Both the position numbers and the translations under genes were made by a program. Below, one piece after another: positions 27,291-36,170 of a DNA stretch of 64,000 bases. Each line of letters starts with the position of its first letter. Within the stretch, counting starts at the first letter, position 1. Source of the stretch: JAJRXR01 sp041987545 (GTDB taxonomy: Bacteria > Planctomycetota > Phycisphaerae > Phycisphaerales > UBA1924); NCBI GenBank assembly GCA_041987545.1, contig JBHIWH010000005.1, forward strand, positions 62,001 through 126,000, in the 5' to 3' direction. The notes under the pieces were generated by a model that worked only from the letters and a program-made list of their open reading frames with translations, was not told the DNA's origin and searched no databases.

Positions 27291-28457
27291 TCACACTCCC
27301 ATAATGATCTCCATCGTGCGCTGATCCAAGGCCTCGTAGGGCAGCGGCCTGGCCGCGATGGCGTCCCGATCAAACCGGGCGTCGAGCAGGGCCCGGGCCC
27401 GGTCGGCGGTGTAGCCGCCGAGGATCTCGTCGTACCCCGGATCGCCTGCGGGTATCGAAGCGAGCAGGCGGCGGATCTCCGGGTCGGCGTTCCATTGCCG
27501 GACCTTGCTCTGCAGGATCTTGTACGTGCGCATCGAGCCGCGGGCGAAGGCGATGACGTCGTCGCGGTCGGCGGTGCGGTACGCGTGGCTGTCGAAGTGC
27601 TTCATGCCGTCGTAGCCGTGGGCCTCGAGCAGGCGGACGAGGAAGAAGGCGTGCTTGAGGTTGGCCGAGCCGAACCGCAGGTCCTGGTCGTAGCGGCCGA
27701 ACTCCTGATCGTTGAGGTCGATGTGGAACAGCTTGCCGGCGCCCAGGGCCTGTGCGACGGCGTGGTGGAAGCTGAGGCCGGCCATGTGCTCGTGGGCGAC
27801 CTCGGGGTTCACACCGACCATCTCCGGCCGGTCCAGCGTGCCGATGAACGCGAGGCAGTGCCCGGTGGTCGGGAGGAAGATGTGACCCCGCGGCTCGTTG
27901 GGCTTGGCCTCGAGTGCGAGCTTGTAGGCGTACCCCCGGTCCGCCGAGTAGGCGCACAGGAAGTTGACAGCCTGGCGGTACCGCTGCTCCGCCTCGACCG
28001 GGTCCTTGGACGCGTCGGCCTCGGTCCCCTCCCGGCCCCCCCAGAGCACGTAGACCTCGGCGCCGAACTCGGCCCCCAGGTCCATCGCGCGCATCGTCTT
28101 CTGGACCGCGTAGGCCCGGACATCCGCGTCGTTGCTGGTGAACGCCCCGTCCTTGAATACGGGGTCGGTGAACAGGTTCCCGGTCACCATCGGGACGCGG
28201 AGCCCCGTCCGGTCGAGCGCCGCGGAGAACTCTCGCTTGATCGATTCGGCCTCAGCGGCGCCGGCATCGATCGGGATCAGGTCGTTGTCGTGGAAGTTCA
28301 CGCCGTAGACGCCGCCCACCTCGCCGAGGAGATCGACGATCTCGGCCGGAGAGCGTTCGGGACGGGTCGGCGCGCCGAACGGATCACGCCCGGTGTTCCC
28401 GACGGTCCAGAGACCGAAAGTGAAGTGATCGCTCGGTGTCGGCGCGAACTCGGCCAT
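27291..28457 (-). CDS. xylA: Xylose isomerase, class I (Streptomyces type)
   Basis: A 388-residue TIM-barrel isomerase that interconverts D-xylose and D-xylulose with two divalent metals. The N-terminal FGLWTVGNTGRDPFG and length match the short class I enzymes. Active-site residues are His56 and Asp59 (VNFHDNDL), Glu183 and Lys185 (LALEAKPNEPRGH), and the metal-binding HIDLNDQ near residue 245. The stop of xylB is nine bases upstream, so the genes are cotranscribed. The ATG at 28457 is preceded by GGAAAAG. No xylose regulator or transporter is in the window. Confidence 0.96.
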   Translation of the reverse strand: MAEFAPTPSDHFTFGLWTVGNTGRDPFGAPTRPERSPAEIVDLLGEVGGVYGVNFHDNDLIPIDAGAAEAESIKREFSAALDRTGLRVPMVTGNLFTDPVFKDGAFTSNDADVRAYAVQKTMRAMDLGAEFGAEVYVLWGGREGTEADASKDPVEAEQRYRQAVNFLCAYSADRGYAYKLALEAKPNEPRGHIFLPTTGHCLAFIGTLDRPEMVGVNPEVAHEHMAGLSFHHAVAQALGAGKLFHIDLNDQEFGRYDQDLRFGSANLKHAFFLVRLLEAHGYDGMKHFDSHAYRTADRDDVIAFARGSMRTYKILQSKVRQWNADPEIRRLLASIPAGDPGYDEILGGYTADRARALLDARFDRDAIAARPLPYEALDQRTMEIIMGV

Positions 28458-28466
28458 GGGCTTTTC

Positions 28467-30038
28467 CTAGTGTGACTCGGCGGAGGATGACGCCGCGAGC
28501 GCTCTGAACGTCGGGCGGAGCTGAGCATACATGGACGCGTGGGCGCCCTTGATGGCCGCGTACGCCTCGGCATCTCGGTATGGCGTGATGGTCTCCTTGA
28601 CCTGGATCGTCTCTGCGCAGGCCTGCGGGACGCTCGGCCAGATGCCCACGCCCACGCCGGCGAGAAGCGCGGCGCCGAACGCGGGCCCCTCCTCGGTCGT
28701 CGGCGTGGAGACGGGTACACCGAGCACGTCGGCGAGCATCTGGCGCCAGAGGGCGCTCCTGGCCCCCCCGCCGCCGACGCGGGCGTGGTCCGCGGGGACC
28801 GGCAGCGAGCGCAGGATGTCCAGAATCTGCCCCATCGTGAGCGCGACGCCTTCGAGGACAGCCCGGATCATGTGGGCGCGCGTGTGGCGCGATGTGAGCC
28901 CGATCCACGCGGCTCGCGCCTCGGGGTCGGGATACGGACAGCGCTCGCCCGTCAGGTGGGGCATGAACAGCAGCCCCTCGCACCCAGCGGGGATCCGCGC
29001 CGCCTCCTCCATCAGCGATTCGAAGTCGGCGCCAGGGGCGATCGTGTCGCGGGTCCACTGGAGGGCGCCCGCGGCCGACAGCGTGCAGCCGGTGTTGCAC
29101 CACGCGCCGGGGCCCGCCGCGGCGCACATGGTGTGGACCCTGCCGGGCGCGCTCCCCTGGACGCCATCGGCGCACGCTTCGGAAAGCTCGAGCCTGGGCT
29201 CGTCCGCGTGCGCGTACAGGACGCCGCTGGTGCCGAGCGTGGCGCCGATCATGCCGGGTCGGACGACGCCCGCGCCGACCGCGCCGCATTGGTTGTCGCC
29301 CGATCCGGCGACGACCGGGATGCCCGGGCGCAGGCCCAGGCGTTCGGCGGCCCAGGGCGTGAGCGCGCCGATCGGCGCCGCCGACTCATGAACCGGCGCG
29401 AGCAGGCCGCGGTCCACGCCCACCGCGTCGAGCATGGGGGCGGACCACGCGCGGGCGGCGGGGTCGAACAGGAGCGTGCCCGACGCATCGCCGACGTCGG
29501 TCGCGGCGGCGCCGGTCATCTGGAGGGTGATGAAGTCCTTGGGGTTCACGAGCAGGGCCAGGCGGGCGAAGGCCGAGGGCTCGTGGTCTCTGAGCCAGAG
29601 CAGCGTCGGGAGCGTGAAGCCCGGGAGGGCGGCGTTGCCGACCGCGCGGATCGTCGCCTCGCGACCGCCCGCGGCCCGCTCGATGGCTGCGCATTGGTCG
29701 CTCGTCCGTTGATCGTTCCAGAGCAGCGCCGGGCGGATCGCCCCGATGGGCGCCGTCCCCGCGGCCGCGACCGCGCCGGCGTCAAGAAACACCGAGCCGT
29801 GCATCTGGCCCGAGACGCCGATGCCCTGCACGAGCCCCGGTTCCACCCCGTCGGCGGACAGGATCTGCCGCACGACGGACTCGGCCGCGTCCCACCAGAC
29901 TGCCGGGTCCTGCTCGGAGCATCCTGGTCCGGGGTGGGAGACGGCGTACTCGTGGCTTGCGCTCGCGAGAACGGCGCCGTCGGGACGCAACGCCAGCGCC
30001 TTCGTCGCGGATGTCCCAATGTCAATCCCGAGCAGCAT
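28467..30038 (-). CDS. xylB: Xylulokinase
   Basis: A 523-residue FGGY-family sugar kinase phosphorylating D-xylulose to xylulose 5-phosphate. Visible motifs are the N-terminal phosphate loop GIDIGTSATKALAL, the xylulokinase-type substrate loop GVSGQMHGSVFLD, WNDQRTSDQC with the catalytic Asp region, and the C-terminal FGGY signature region VGGGGARSALWRQMLADVL. Length is normal for XylB. The ATG at 30038 follows a 45-base gap from the oxidoreductase gene, and the stop is nine bases before xylA. The product enters the pentose phosphate pathway. Confidence 0.95.
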   Translation of the reverse strand: MLLGIDIGTSATKALALRPDGAVLASASHEYAVSHPGPGCSEQDPAVWWDAAESVVRQILSADGVEPGLVQGIGVSGQMHGSVFLDAGAVAAAGTAPIGAIRPALLWNDQRTSDQCAAIERAAGGREATIRAVGNAALPGFTLPTLLWLRDHEPSAFARLALLVNPKDFITLQMTGAAATDVGDASGTLLFDPAARAWSAPMLDAVGVDRGLLAPVHESAAPIGALTPWAAERLGLRPGIPVVAGSGDNQCGAVGAGVVRPGMIGATLGTSGVLYAHADEPRLELSEACADGVQGSAPGRVHTMCAAAGPGAWCNTGCTLSAAGALQWTRDTIAPGADFESLMEEAARIPAGCEGLLFMPHLTGERCPYPDPEARAAWIGLTSRHTRAHMIRAVLEGVALTMGQILDILRSLPVPADHARVGGGGARSALWRQMLADVLGVPVSTPTTEEGPAFGAALLAGVGVGIWPSVPQACAETIQVKETITPYRDAEAYAAIKGAHASMYAQLRPTFRALAASSSAESH

Positions 30039-30083
30039 CGCTCTATTGTGACACAGGTCCGGGAGGCGGGGAGTTCCCCGGGG

Positions 30084-31472
30084 CTACGGCCGGGGCGGCG
30101 CCAGCCGCACGGGCTCGAACCCCGGGCGATACTCGCGCCGGACGATCTCCGCCGTCGCCCGGGCGTGATTGGTGAATGCCAGGCTCGCCCGGTCCCATTC
30201 CAAGGACTGTCCCGGGTACTTGGCGGCCTTGACCGCGAGCAGCCCGGCCTCGGTGCACTTGAGCGTGTGCCTGAACGGCGCCCAGAGGTGCGGCGTGTCG
30301 ATCCCGAGTGACCGATCGACCCAGGCGTGCCAGTGGTTGAACTTCTCGAACACGGGCAGGCCCGGCATCTCCAGACCTGGTGTCATTCGGCCCTCGCGCC
30401 AGACCTCGACGGGCCCGCTCGGGCCGAGCACGAGCGTGCCGCCCTCGCAGACGACGACTGTGAAAATCCCGCCCGGCCACTCGCCGGCCCCGATGCCGAG
30501 CTGCGTCCGGTCGGGCTGGAGACCGGAGTCGTAGAAGTGGAAGTTGCAGGTCGGGCCCGAGAAGCGCTCGCCCGAGGTCTCGTACGTGAGCGTCGAGGTG
30601 ACGCGGTCGGCGTGGAAGTGGGTCAGGTCGCGCGAGGGCGTGCGGGAGCAGACGCGGACGGGGCTGGTCAGCTCGGGGTAGGCGTAGAAGATCACGTCGG
30701 TCAGGTGCACGACCCAGTCGGCGATCTGGCCGCCGCCGTAGTTCCACCAGCTGCGCCAGCATCGCTTGACCATGTCCGGGCGGCAGGGCTCGTGCTGGGC
30801 GCCGTTGAGCCAGAGGTCGTAGTCGATGCCGGCGGGCGGGTCGACCGGGTCGCCGAGCACGCCGTCGGCAAAGTAGTGTCCGCCGGCGAGGGCGCCGTTG
30901 CCGTACGCGACGTGGACCTCGACGACCGGGCCGAGGGAGCCTCGCCTGAGGATGTCGAAGGCGGCCCGGCGCTCGGCGGACTCGATCCTCTGGGCGCCGG
31001 TCTGGGTGACGAGCGACGGGCGCGCCGCGATCGCGTTGCCGAGGACCTCGAGCTCCTCGAGCTGCTGGACGAGCGGCTTCTGGCCGTAGACGTGCTTGCC
31101 CCGGGCGAGGGCGAGGGTCATGATCGAGCAGTGCGAGTGGTCGGGCGTCGCGACGATGACGCCGTCGAACTCGTCCGCGTGCTTGTCGAACGCCTCCCGG
31201 TAGTCGGCGCAGGTGAAGGCGCCGGGGTGATCGAGAGCCGCCTGGGCGAGGGCGTCCGAGTCCACGTCGCAGATTCCGACGATCTCGGCGCGCGGGTGGG
31301 CGGCGATGGTCTTGCGGTCGTGCTCGCCGATCGTGCCGACGACACCGATGCTCAGGACCCGGAGCGTCGTGTCCCGGCGTGACGTGGCAAACGCGGGGAG
31401 GTACGCGGCGCTCACGCCCAGGGCGGCCGCGGCCTGGAGGAACTCTCGTCGCGTCGGGTTGCTCGGGCTCAT
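30084..31472 (-). CDS. Tat-exported Gfo/Idh/MocA family oxidoreductase
   Basis: A 462-residue NAD(P)-dependent sugar dehydrogenase-like protein. It starts with a twin-arginine signal (TRREFLQAAAALGVSAAYLP), as usual for this family in planctomycetes. The Rossmann domain includes RVLSIGVVGTIGEHDRKTI and GICDVDSDALAQ; the family lysine lies in GKHVYGQKPL. The C-terminal alpha/beta domain has GGGQIADWVVHLTDVIFYAY. The substrate is unknown; position between a ThuA-like gene and xylBA suggests periplasmic sugar or sugar-acid modification. The ATG overlaps the upstream ThuA stop by four bases (ATGA), so the two are coupled. Confidence 0.9.
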   Translation of the reverse strand: MSPSNPTRREFLQAAAALGVSAAYLPAFATSRRDTTLRVLSIGVVGTIGEHDRKTIAAHPRAEIVGICDVDSDALAQAALDHPGAFTCADYREAFDKHADEFDGVIVATPDHSHCSIMTLALARGKHVYGQKPLVQQLEELEVLGNAIAARPSLVTQTGAQRIESAERRAAFDILRRGSLGPVVEVHVAYGNGALAGGHYFADGVLGDPVDPPAGIDYDLWLNGAQHEPCRPDMVKRCWRSWWNYGGGQIADWVVHLTDVIFYAYPELTSPVRVCSRTPSRDLTHFHADRVTSTLTYETSGERFSGPTCNFHFYDSGLQPDRTQLGIGAGEWPGGIFTVVVCEGGTLVLGPSGPVEVWREGRMTPGLEMPGLPVFEKFNHWHAWVDRSLGIDTPHLWAPFRHTLKCTEAGLLAVKAAKYPGQSLEWDRASLAFTNHARATAEIVRREYRPGFEPVRLAPPRP

Positions 31473-32452
31473 GGGGTTCCTCGCGGCTCTATCGCACGTT
31501 CCTCGACCAGCGAGACCTCGTCGGCGCTCGGGAAGTCGTCCGGGACCTGCTGGGTCACCCTCCCGGTCGCGAGCCACTCCGCGGCCCGCTGCACGATCGT
31601 CCGGAACCCAACGCTGCGGAACGCCCGGGTGTCGTCCTGCCCGCGCCAGAGGTGGCCCGGGAGCCAGGTCATGACGAGGCCGTCGCCGAAGGGGATCTGC
31701 CAGAGGACGGGCTCGTGCATGCCGGTCCCGCCGTGCTCCGGGTCGTCCCAGGCGGTCGCGAGGACGAGCATGTCGTCGGGGGCCGGGCCGCGTTGTCGGT
31801 GGTAGAGCTCGTCGTGCGCGTGGAGCCAGAGCTCGGGCAAGCCGGCGAGGATCGGGTGGTCCGGCTCGCGGTGCCGGACTTGGAAGTCGTGCTTGGCGCC
31901 GTGGCCTGCGCCGCCGCCCTCGCCCGCGGGCGTTCGGACCGGGGCGCCGTCGCTGTCGAACTGCAGCGAGGAGCCGCCGTCGGCGTCGCGCCAGAGCAGC
32001 CCCACCATGCGCTCGAAGTCGTCCCAGCCCGGGAACGGGTTGTTCGAGGCGTGGACGAGCAACGCCCGCCCGCCGCCCTCGATGTACCCGGTCCAGGCCT
32101 CGCGGAGAGGGTCGGGCCACTGGTACCCGCCGCCTGGGTTGTAGTCCCACACGACGAGGTCATAGTCGGCGAACACCGGTGTGTCGATCGTGTCCTCTCG
32201 CGTCTTGGCGCCGGGGCCCTCCCAGCTGTCGATCTCGAACAGACCGGTCTCGTCGAGGATGCCCCGGAGCATCGCGGACGTGCGGGGCCAGTCGTGGTTG
32301 TTCTGGCCCGTGAGGAGGAGAACCTTGGCGGGCCCGCTGCCTCCCGATTCGAGTTCGGCGGGCCGGTCCGCTTGTGCATGGGCGAACTGGCCCAGGAGCA
32401 GGGTGAGGCCGAGGGCGAGGGCGGGGAGGATCGCGTTCACGACCACGAGCAT
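31469..32452 (-). CDS. Secreted ThuA-like domain protein
   Basis: A 327-residue protein with an N-terminal signal (AILPALALGLTLLLGQFAHA) followed by a ThuA-like, glutamine-amidotransferase-like fold: KVLLLTGQNNHDWPRTSAML, DYDLVVWDYNPGG, GGGRALLVHASNNPFPGW and a histidine-rich DHPILAGLPELWLHAHDELYH. ThuA-like proteins are frequently paired with Gfo/Idh/MocA oxidoreductases in planctomycetes and Bacteroidota, often in trehalose- or disaccharide-related loci; the reaction is not firmly established. The ATG at 32452 is chosen although no clear ribosome binding site precedes it; nearby GTG codons are alternatives. First gene of the minus-strand sugar operon, 40 bases after the stop of a kinase gene. 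Confidence 0.83.
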   Translation of the reverse strand: MLVVVNAILPALALGLTLLLGQFAHAQADRPAELESGGSGPAKVLLLTGQNNHDWPRTSAMLRGILDETGLFEIDSWEGPGAKTREDTIDTPVFADYDLVVWDYNPGGGYQWPDPLREAWTGYIEGGGRALLVHASNNPFPGWDDFERMVGLLWRDADGGSSLQFDSDGAPVRTPAGEGGGAGHGAKHDFQVRHREPDHPILAGLPELWLHAHDELYHRQRGPAPDDMLVLATAWDDPEHGGTGMHEPVLWQIPFGDGLVMTWLPGHLWRGQDDTRAFRSVGFRTIVQRAAEWLATGRVTQQVPDDFPSADEVSLVEERAIEPRGTP

Positions 32453-32492
32453 ACCGGAAGGCCCGGCACTCTCGGGCTCATCGCCCCAACAT

Positions 32493-35405
32493 CTACTCAC
32501 CGGCCGAAGCGGCGGTCTCTGTCCACTGCGCGGCCCGGTCGCTGTCGCCCAGCTGCTCGTAGAGAATGGCGAGGCGGCTCGCGTTCTTGGAGGCGTTGAT
32601 CGGGTCGGGGGGCGTGGCGCCCGTGAAGACTCCCTGGCACTCGATCAGGATCTGCTCGGCGCGATCGGTCTGCCCGACCGCGGCGAGCGACTCGGCCCAG
32701 GCCGAACGAATGATCGCGATGTTGCGCGGGTCCTGGCTTGTCGCCGCCTCGATCATCGCGGCACGCCCGAGGAGTTGCTCGGCCTGGATCGCCCGATCCG
32801 GGAGCAGGAGCGTCCCGAGCAGCAGCAGCGGGCGGACGAGGTTCGGCGACCCCTCTCCCTCAGTCGCCTCCGTCGTCGCGATGGACGCGAGAAGCAGCGC
32901 CTCGGGCTCGTCGGCCTCGCCCAGCTCGATGAGCGATTCGGCGAGGTTGAGCTGGCCGGTCGCGGTCCAGGGGTGGTCGGGCCCCCGCGACTCGATGTAG
33001 ATGTCCAGCGCGCGGCGGTTCATCTCGGCTGCCTCGGCGTGGCGCCCCTGGTACGAGCGGAGGCGGGCTTTGCTCGTCAGGTTGATCGCGACGTACGCGT
33101 GGTTTTCGCCGAGAGCGCCCACGAGGATGCCTCGGGCGCGGTCGAGCAGGCCCGCGGCATCGTCGTGACGCCCGACCTCGGCGTACACCCGGGCGAGCTG
33201 GTCGAGCACGAACGCCTCGCGCGGGTTCTCGCCGTGGAAGATCTCCGCGTGGTGCTCGGCCGAGCTCTCGAGGATCTCGATAGCCTGGGCGTTCTTGTCT
33301 CGCCTGGCCAGGAGCACGCCGTAGTTGTACTCGGGGCTCAGCAGGCCCTCGTGCGGCTGCCCGCCGGCGATCCGGAGCCAGACGTCGTAGGCGCGGCGGG
33401 CGAAGTCCTCGGCGTCGTCCATCTTGTGCTGGTGACGCGTCGCGATCGACAGGTTGTTGTAGACCATCGCCGTCCGGGCGTGGTCGTCCCCCCAGTGCCT
33501 GATCTGCAGTTCGAGCGCGTCGCGGTACGCCCGCTCGGCCGCGGGGTAGTCCGTCCGGCGGAGCAGGATCGAGCCGAGAGAGTTGAACGCGTCGCCGGTG
33601 GCGCCGTCGTCGGCGAGCCCGGCACGGTCGTAGAGGGCGATGACCTCCGTGATAATCGACTCGGCCTCGTCGAGCCGGTCGAGGTTCTTGAGCGCGGCGG
33701 CCTTGGCGTGCAGCGATCGCGCGAGCTCCTCGGTCAGCGGCTCGCCGCGGTCGACGGCCGCGCGGAGGTCCGGCTCGACCTCTGCGATCAGCTCGAGCGT
33801 CCGCTCCTCGCCCCCGAAGCGAGTGAGCATGCGGGCGAGCTTGCGGCGGAACCGGAGGGCGTCGGGGTCGAGCACGCCGCTGCTCTCGGTCTGGATCCGG
33901 ACGGCGCGCTCGAGTTGCTCGACCGCCTCGTCGTTGCGGCCGAGCCATCCGTAGGTCTCGCCGACGACCTCGCGGATCGAGGCCTCGACGGCCATGGTCT
34001 GGGCGCCCTGCTCGTCGATGCGCTCGGCGGCGCGGTCGAGCGTCTGGCGGAGCGTGAGCTGGTCCCCGCCGGTCTCGGCCGGGTTGGCGCGGCGGAGCAT
34101 GTCCCGGAGGAAGTCCAGGACGGCGGCGTAGTTCTCGTTGTCGCGCTCGGCCTGGGCGAGCGCCTCGACCGCCTCGCCGCGGGCCCGGGCCTCGCGGACC
34201 GCCAGCACGCTGAGCACGACGCTGGCGAGCAGGAGCACCACGACGATCGCCCCCGCGCTGCCGACCAGGCCCTTGTTCCGCCTGGCGAACTTGCGGATCT
34301 GGTAGACCGTGGAGGCGGGCCGGGCGGCGATCGGCTCGTCGGCGAGGAACCGGCGGACGTCGGCGGCGAGCGAGGCCGCCGAGTCGTACCGCCGGTCTTT
34401 GTCGTACTCGAGCGCCTTGGCGACGATCGTCTCGAGGTCTCCCCGGCAGGCGGCCGCGATCGAGCCGAGCCTGGGCGCTGCCCCGTCGCTGATCTTCTGG
34501 ATCGCGCTCGGCAGCGACAGGTCCTGGAGCTCGAACGGCAGACGCCCGGCCAGCATCTCGAACAGAATGACGCCCAGCGAGTAGACATCCGACCGCGTGT
34601 CGAGCGCGGCCGGGTCACCGGCGACCTGCTCCGGGGACATGTAGGCCAGCGTGCCGACGAGCTGGCCCTGGCTGGTGTGCATCGCCAGACTCTCGGCGTC
34701 GGGCTCGGTCAGGCGGGCGACGCCGAAGTCCAGGATCTTCGGGCGCCCGTCGGGGGTGACCAAGAGGTTGCCAGGCTTCAGGTCGCGGTGGATGATGCCC
34801 TTCTGGTGGGCGTGGTGGACGGCGTCACAGATGTCCGCGAAGAGCGCGAGTAGCTCACGCCGGGGCGTGCCGCCCGAGCGGGCGTAGTCGTTGAGCGGGA
34901 CGCCGTCGATCAGCTCCATCGCGAAGTACGGCTCGGCGCCCGCGTCGGTCTGCGCGGAGCCGGACTCGAAGATGGTCGCGATCCCGGGGTGCTGCAGGCG
35001 GGCGAGCAGCTGTGCCTCGAGCTCGAAACGTCTGCGGTGCGCCGGCGAGAACGCGCTGGCGCGGATGACTTTGAGAGCGACGGTCCGCCTCGGGCTGTGC
35101 TGGCGGGCCTCGTAGACGACGCCCATCCCGCCCGCGCCGAGGCGGCGGACGATCTCGAAGCCGCCGATCCGCTCGGGCGTCTCGTCGTCCGGCGCCGCCT
35201 CGCCCAGGGGCAGCGCGATCGCCGGGGTATTCAGGGCGTCGGCCAGCGTGCCCGCGTCGGCGGCGAGCAGGCCCCGCACCTCGGCCTCCAGCTCGGCGTC
35301 GCCCTCGCACCGCTCGGCGATCACCCGGTCCCGCTCGTCTGGCGTCAGATCGCAGACCTGGCGGAAGATCTGGTCGGCGCGCTGGAATCGATCGACGTCG
35401 CTCAC
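32493..35405 (-). CDS. Ser/Thr protein kinase with C-terminal TPR repeats
   Basis: A 970-residue membrane kinase, starting at a GTG that shares GTGA with the sigma stop. N-terminal segment with CEGDAELEAEVRGLLAAD (33-50); kinase domain 82-365 with GAGGMG at 90-95, Lys112, HRD 206-208, DFG 226-228 and MSPEQ at 256-260. A membrane helix at about 382-402 is followed by a coiled segment and a long TPR array (about 460-950; e.g. SLGSILLRRTDYPAAERAYR, AINLTSKARLRSYQGRHAEA). The longest kinase in the window. Partner sigma gene and divergent beta-helix dockerin protein complete the module. The in-frame open stretch upstream of the GTG lies inside the sigma gene and is not used. Confidence 0.94.
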   Translation of the reverse strand: MSDVDRFQRADQIFRQVCDLTPDERDRVIAERCEGDAELEAEVRGLLAADAGTLADALNTPAIALPLGEAAPDDETPERIGGFEIVRRLGAGGMGVVYEARQHSPRRTVALKVIRASAFSPAHRRRFELEAQLLARLQHPGIATIFESGSAQTDAGAEPYFAMELIDGVPLNDYARSGGTPRRELLALFADICDAVHHAHQKGIIHRDLKPGNLLVTPDGRPKILDFGVARLTEPDAESLAMHTSQGQLVGTLAYMSPEQVAGDPAALDTRSDVYSLGVILFEMLAGRLPFELQDLSLPSAIQKISDGAAPRLGSIAAACRGDLETIVAKALEYDKDRRYDSAASLAADVRRFLADEPIAARPASTVYQIRKFARRNKGLVGSAGAIVVVLLLASVVLSVLAVREARARGEAVEALAQAERDNENYAAVLDFLRDMLRRANPAETGGDQLTLRQTLDRAAERIDEQGAQTMAVEASIREVVGETYGWLGRNDEAVEQLERAVRIQTESSGVLDPDALRFRRKLARMLTRFGGEERTLELIAEVEPDLRAAVDRGEPLTEELARSLHAKAAALKNLDRLDEAESIITEVIALYDRAGLADDGATGDAFNSLGSILLRRTDYPAAERAYRDALELQIRHWGDDHARTAMVYNNLSIATRHQHKMDDAEDFARRAYDVWLRIAGGQPHEGLLSPEYNYGVLLARRDKNAQAIEILESSAEHHAEIFHGENPREAFVLDQLARVYAEVGRHDDAAGLLDRARGILVGALGENHAYVAINLTSKARLRSYQGRHAEAAEMNRRALDIYIESRGPDHPWTATGQLNLAESLIELGEADEPEALLLASIATTEATEGEGSPNLVRPLLLLGTLLLPDRAIQAEQLLGRAAMIEAATSQDPRNIAIIRSAWAESLAAVGQTDRAEQILIECQGVFTGATPPDPINASKNASRLAILYEQLGDSDRAAQWTETAASAGE

Positions 35406-35980
35406 GCCGGCCCCCCGAGCTGGCGGGCCAGCCAGGCCCGGGCGCTGCGCGCGTCCTCGGACGCGGTCGAGCGGGCGATGCCGAGCGTATCGGCCGCGTC
35501 CTCCAGGGAGAGGCCGCCGAAGTACCGGAGCTCGATGAGCTTGGCCTTGCGTTCGTCGAGCTCGGCCAGTTTCGTGAGCGCCTCGTCGAGGGCGAGCAGG
35601 TCGATCTGCTGACCGGAGGGGTCCGGCTGGGGCCCGTCCGAGGTGTTGAGCGTGACCCGCCTGGCGTCCCCGCCGCGCTTCAGGCGCCCCTTGGCCCGGG
35701 CGTGATCGACGAGGATGCTCCGCATGGCCTTGGAGGCCAGGAGCATGAACTGGGCCTTGCACTGGGCGCGGACGGCGCCGCCGGCGAGCTTGATGTACGC
35801 CTCATTGACCAGGGCCGTGGGCTGGAGGGTGTGCCCGGCGCGCTGGTCGCGGAGCATGGCGCCGGCCATGGCCCGGAGTTGCTCGTAGACGATGGGCGTG
35901 AGCCGGTCGGCCGCGTCGGGATCACCGGACACCATCGTGTCCAGGAGGCGGGTCACGGTCTCTTGCTGGGCCGTCGGCAC
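35402..35980 (-). CDS. ECF-type sigma factor (Sig-70_X6-like)
   Basis: A 192-residue sigma factor beginning at a GTG preceded by GGAGA. Region 2: TPIVYEQLRAMAGAMLRDQR, HTLQPTALVNEAYIKLAGGA, MLLASKAMRSILVDHARAKG. Region 4: LRYFGGLSLEDAADTLGIAR then the recognition helix. The GTG at 35980 is the only good start with a ribosome binding site; no ATG lies in a suitable position. It overlaps the kinase gene by four bases and is divergent (190 bases) from the Gly-rich dockerin protein gene. Confidence 0.91.
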   Translation of the reverse strand: MPTAQQETVTRLLDTMVSGDPDAADRLTPIVYEQLRAMAGAMLRDQRAGHTLQPTALVNEAYIKLAGGAVRAQCKAQFMLLASKAMRSILVDHARAKGRLKRGGDARRVTLNTSDGPQPDPSGQQIDLLALDEALTKLAELDERKAKLIELRYFGGLSLEDAADTLGIARSTASEDARSARAWLARQLGGPA

Positions 35981-35998
35981 GGGGGTCTCCGTCGGACG

Positions 35999-36004
35999 AG
36001 TGTA
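35999..36004 (-). promoter_or_regulatory. Candidate -10 TACACT of sigma gene 35402-35980
   Basis: On the minus strand CCGGTACACTCG lies 18 bases before the GTG, so the GGAGA ribosome binding site would be just inside the transcript. The box and its CG flank are the same as upstream of the sigma gene at 1263-1859. Confidence 0.42.
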
Positions 36005-36170
36005 CCGGAGGGGGTGAGGGCGCCGGAGCCCCATCCGGCCCCAGGAACAGGGTTTGCGCCGATCAAACGAGATTCTTGGACGGGCCGCCGGGCGCGGCCG
36101 GTCCGGGCGTCGTCCCTCGGGGTGAGGCCCGCCATGGGCCCGCACGAGCCACCACTCACGGAGACCTGAC

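Noticed and set aside
36052..36068. GTTTG/CAAAC inverted repeat in the beta-helix protein promoter region
   Set aside because: Five-base arms with a seven-base spacer are expected by chance in a 190-base region.
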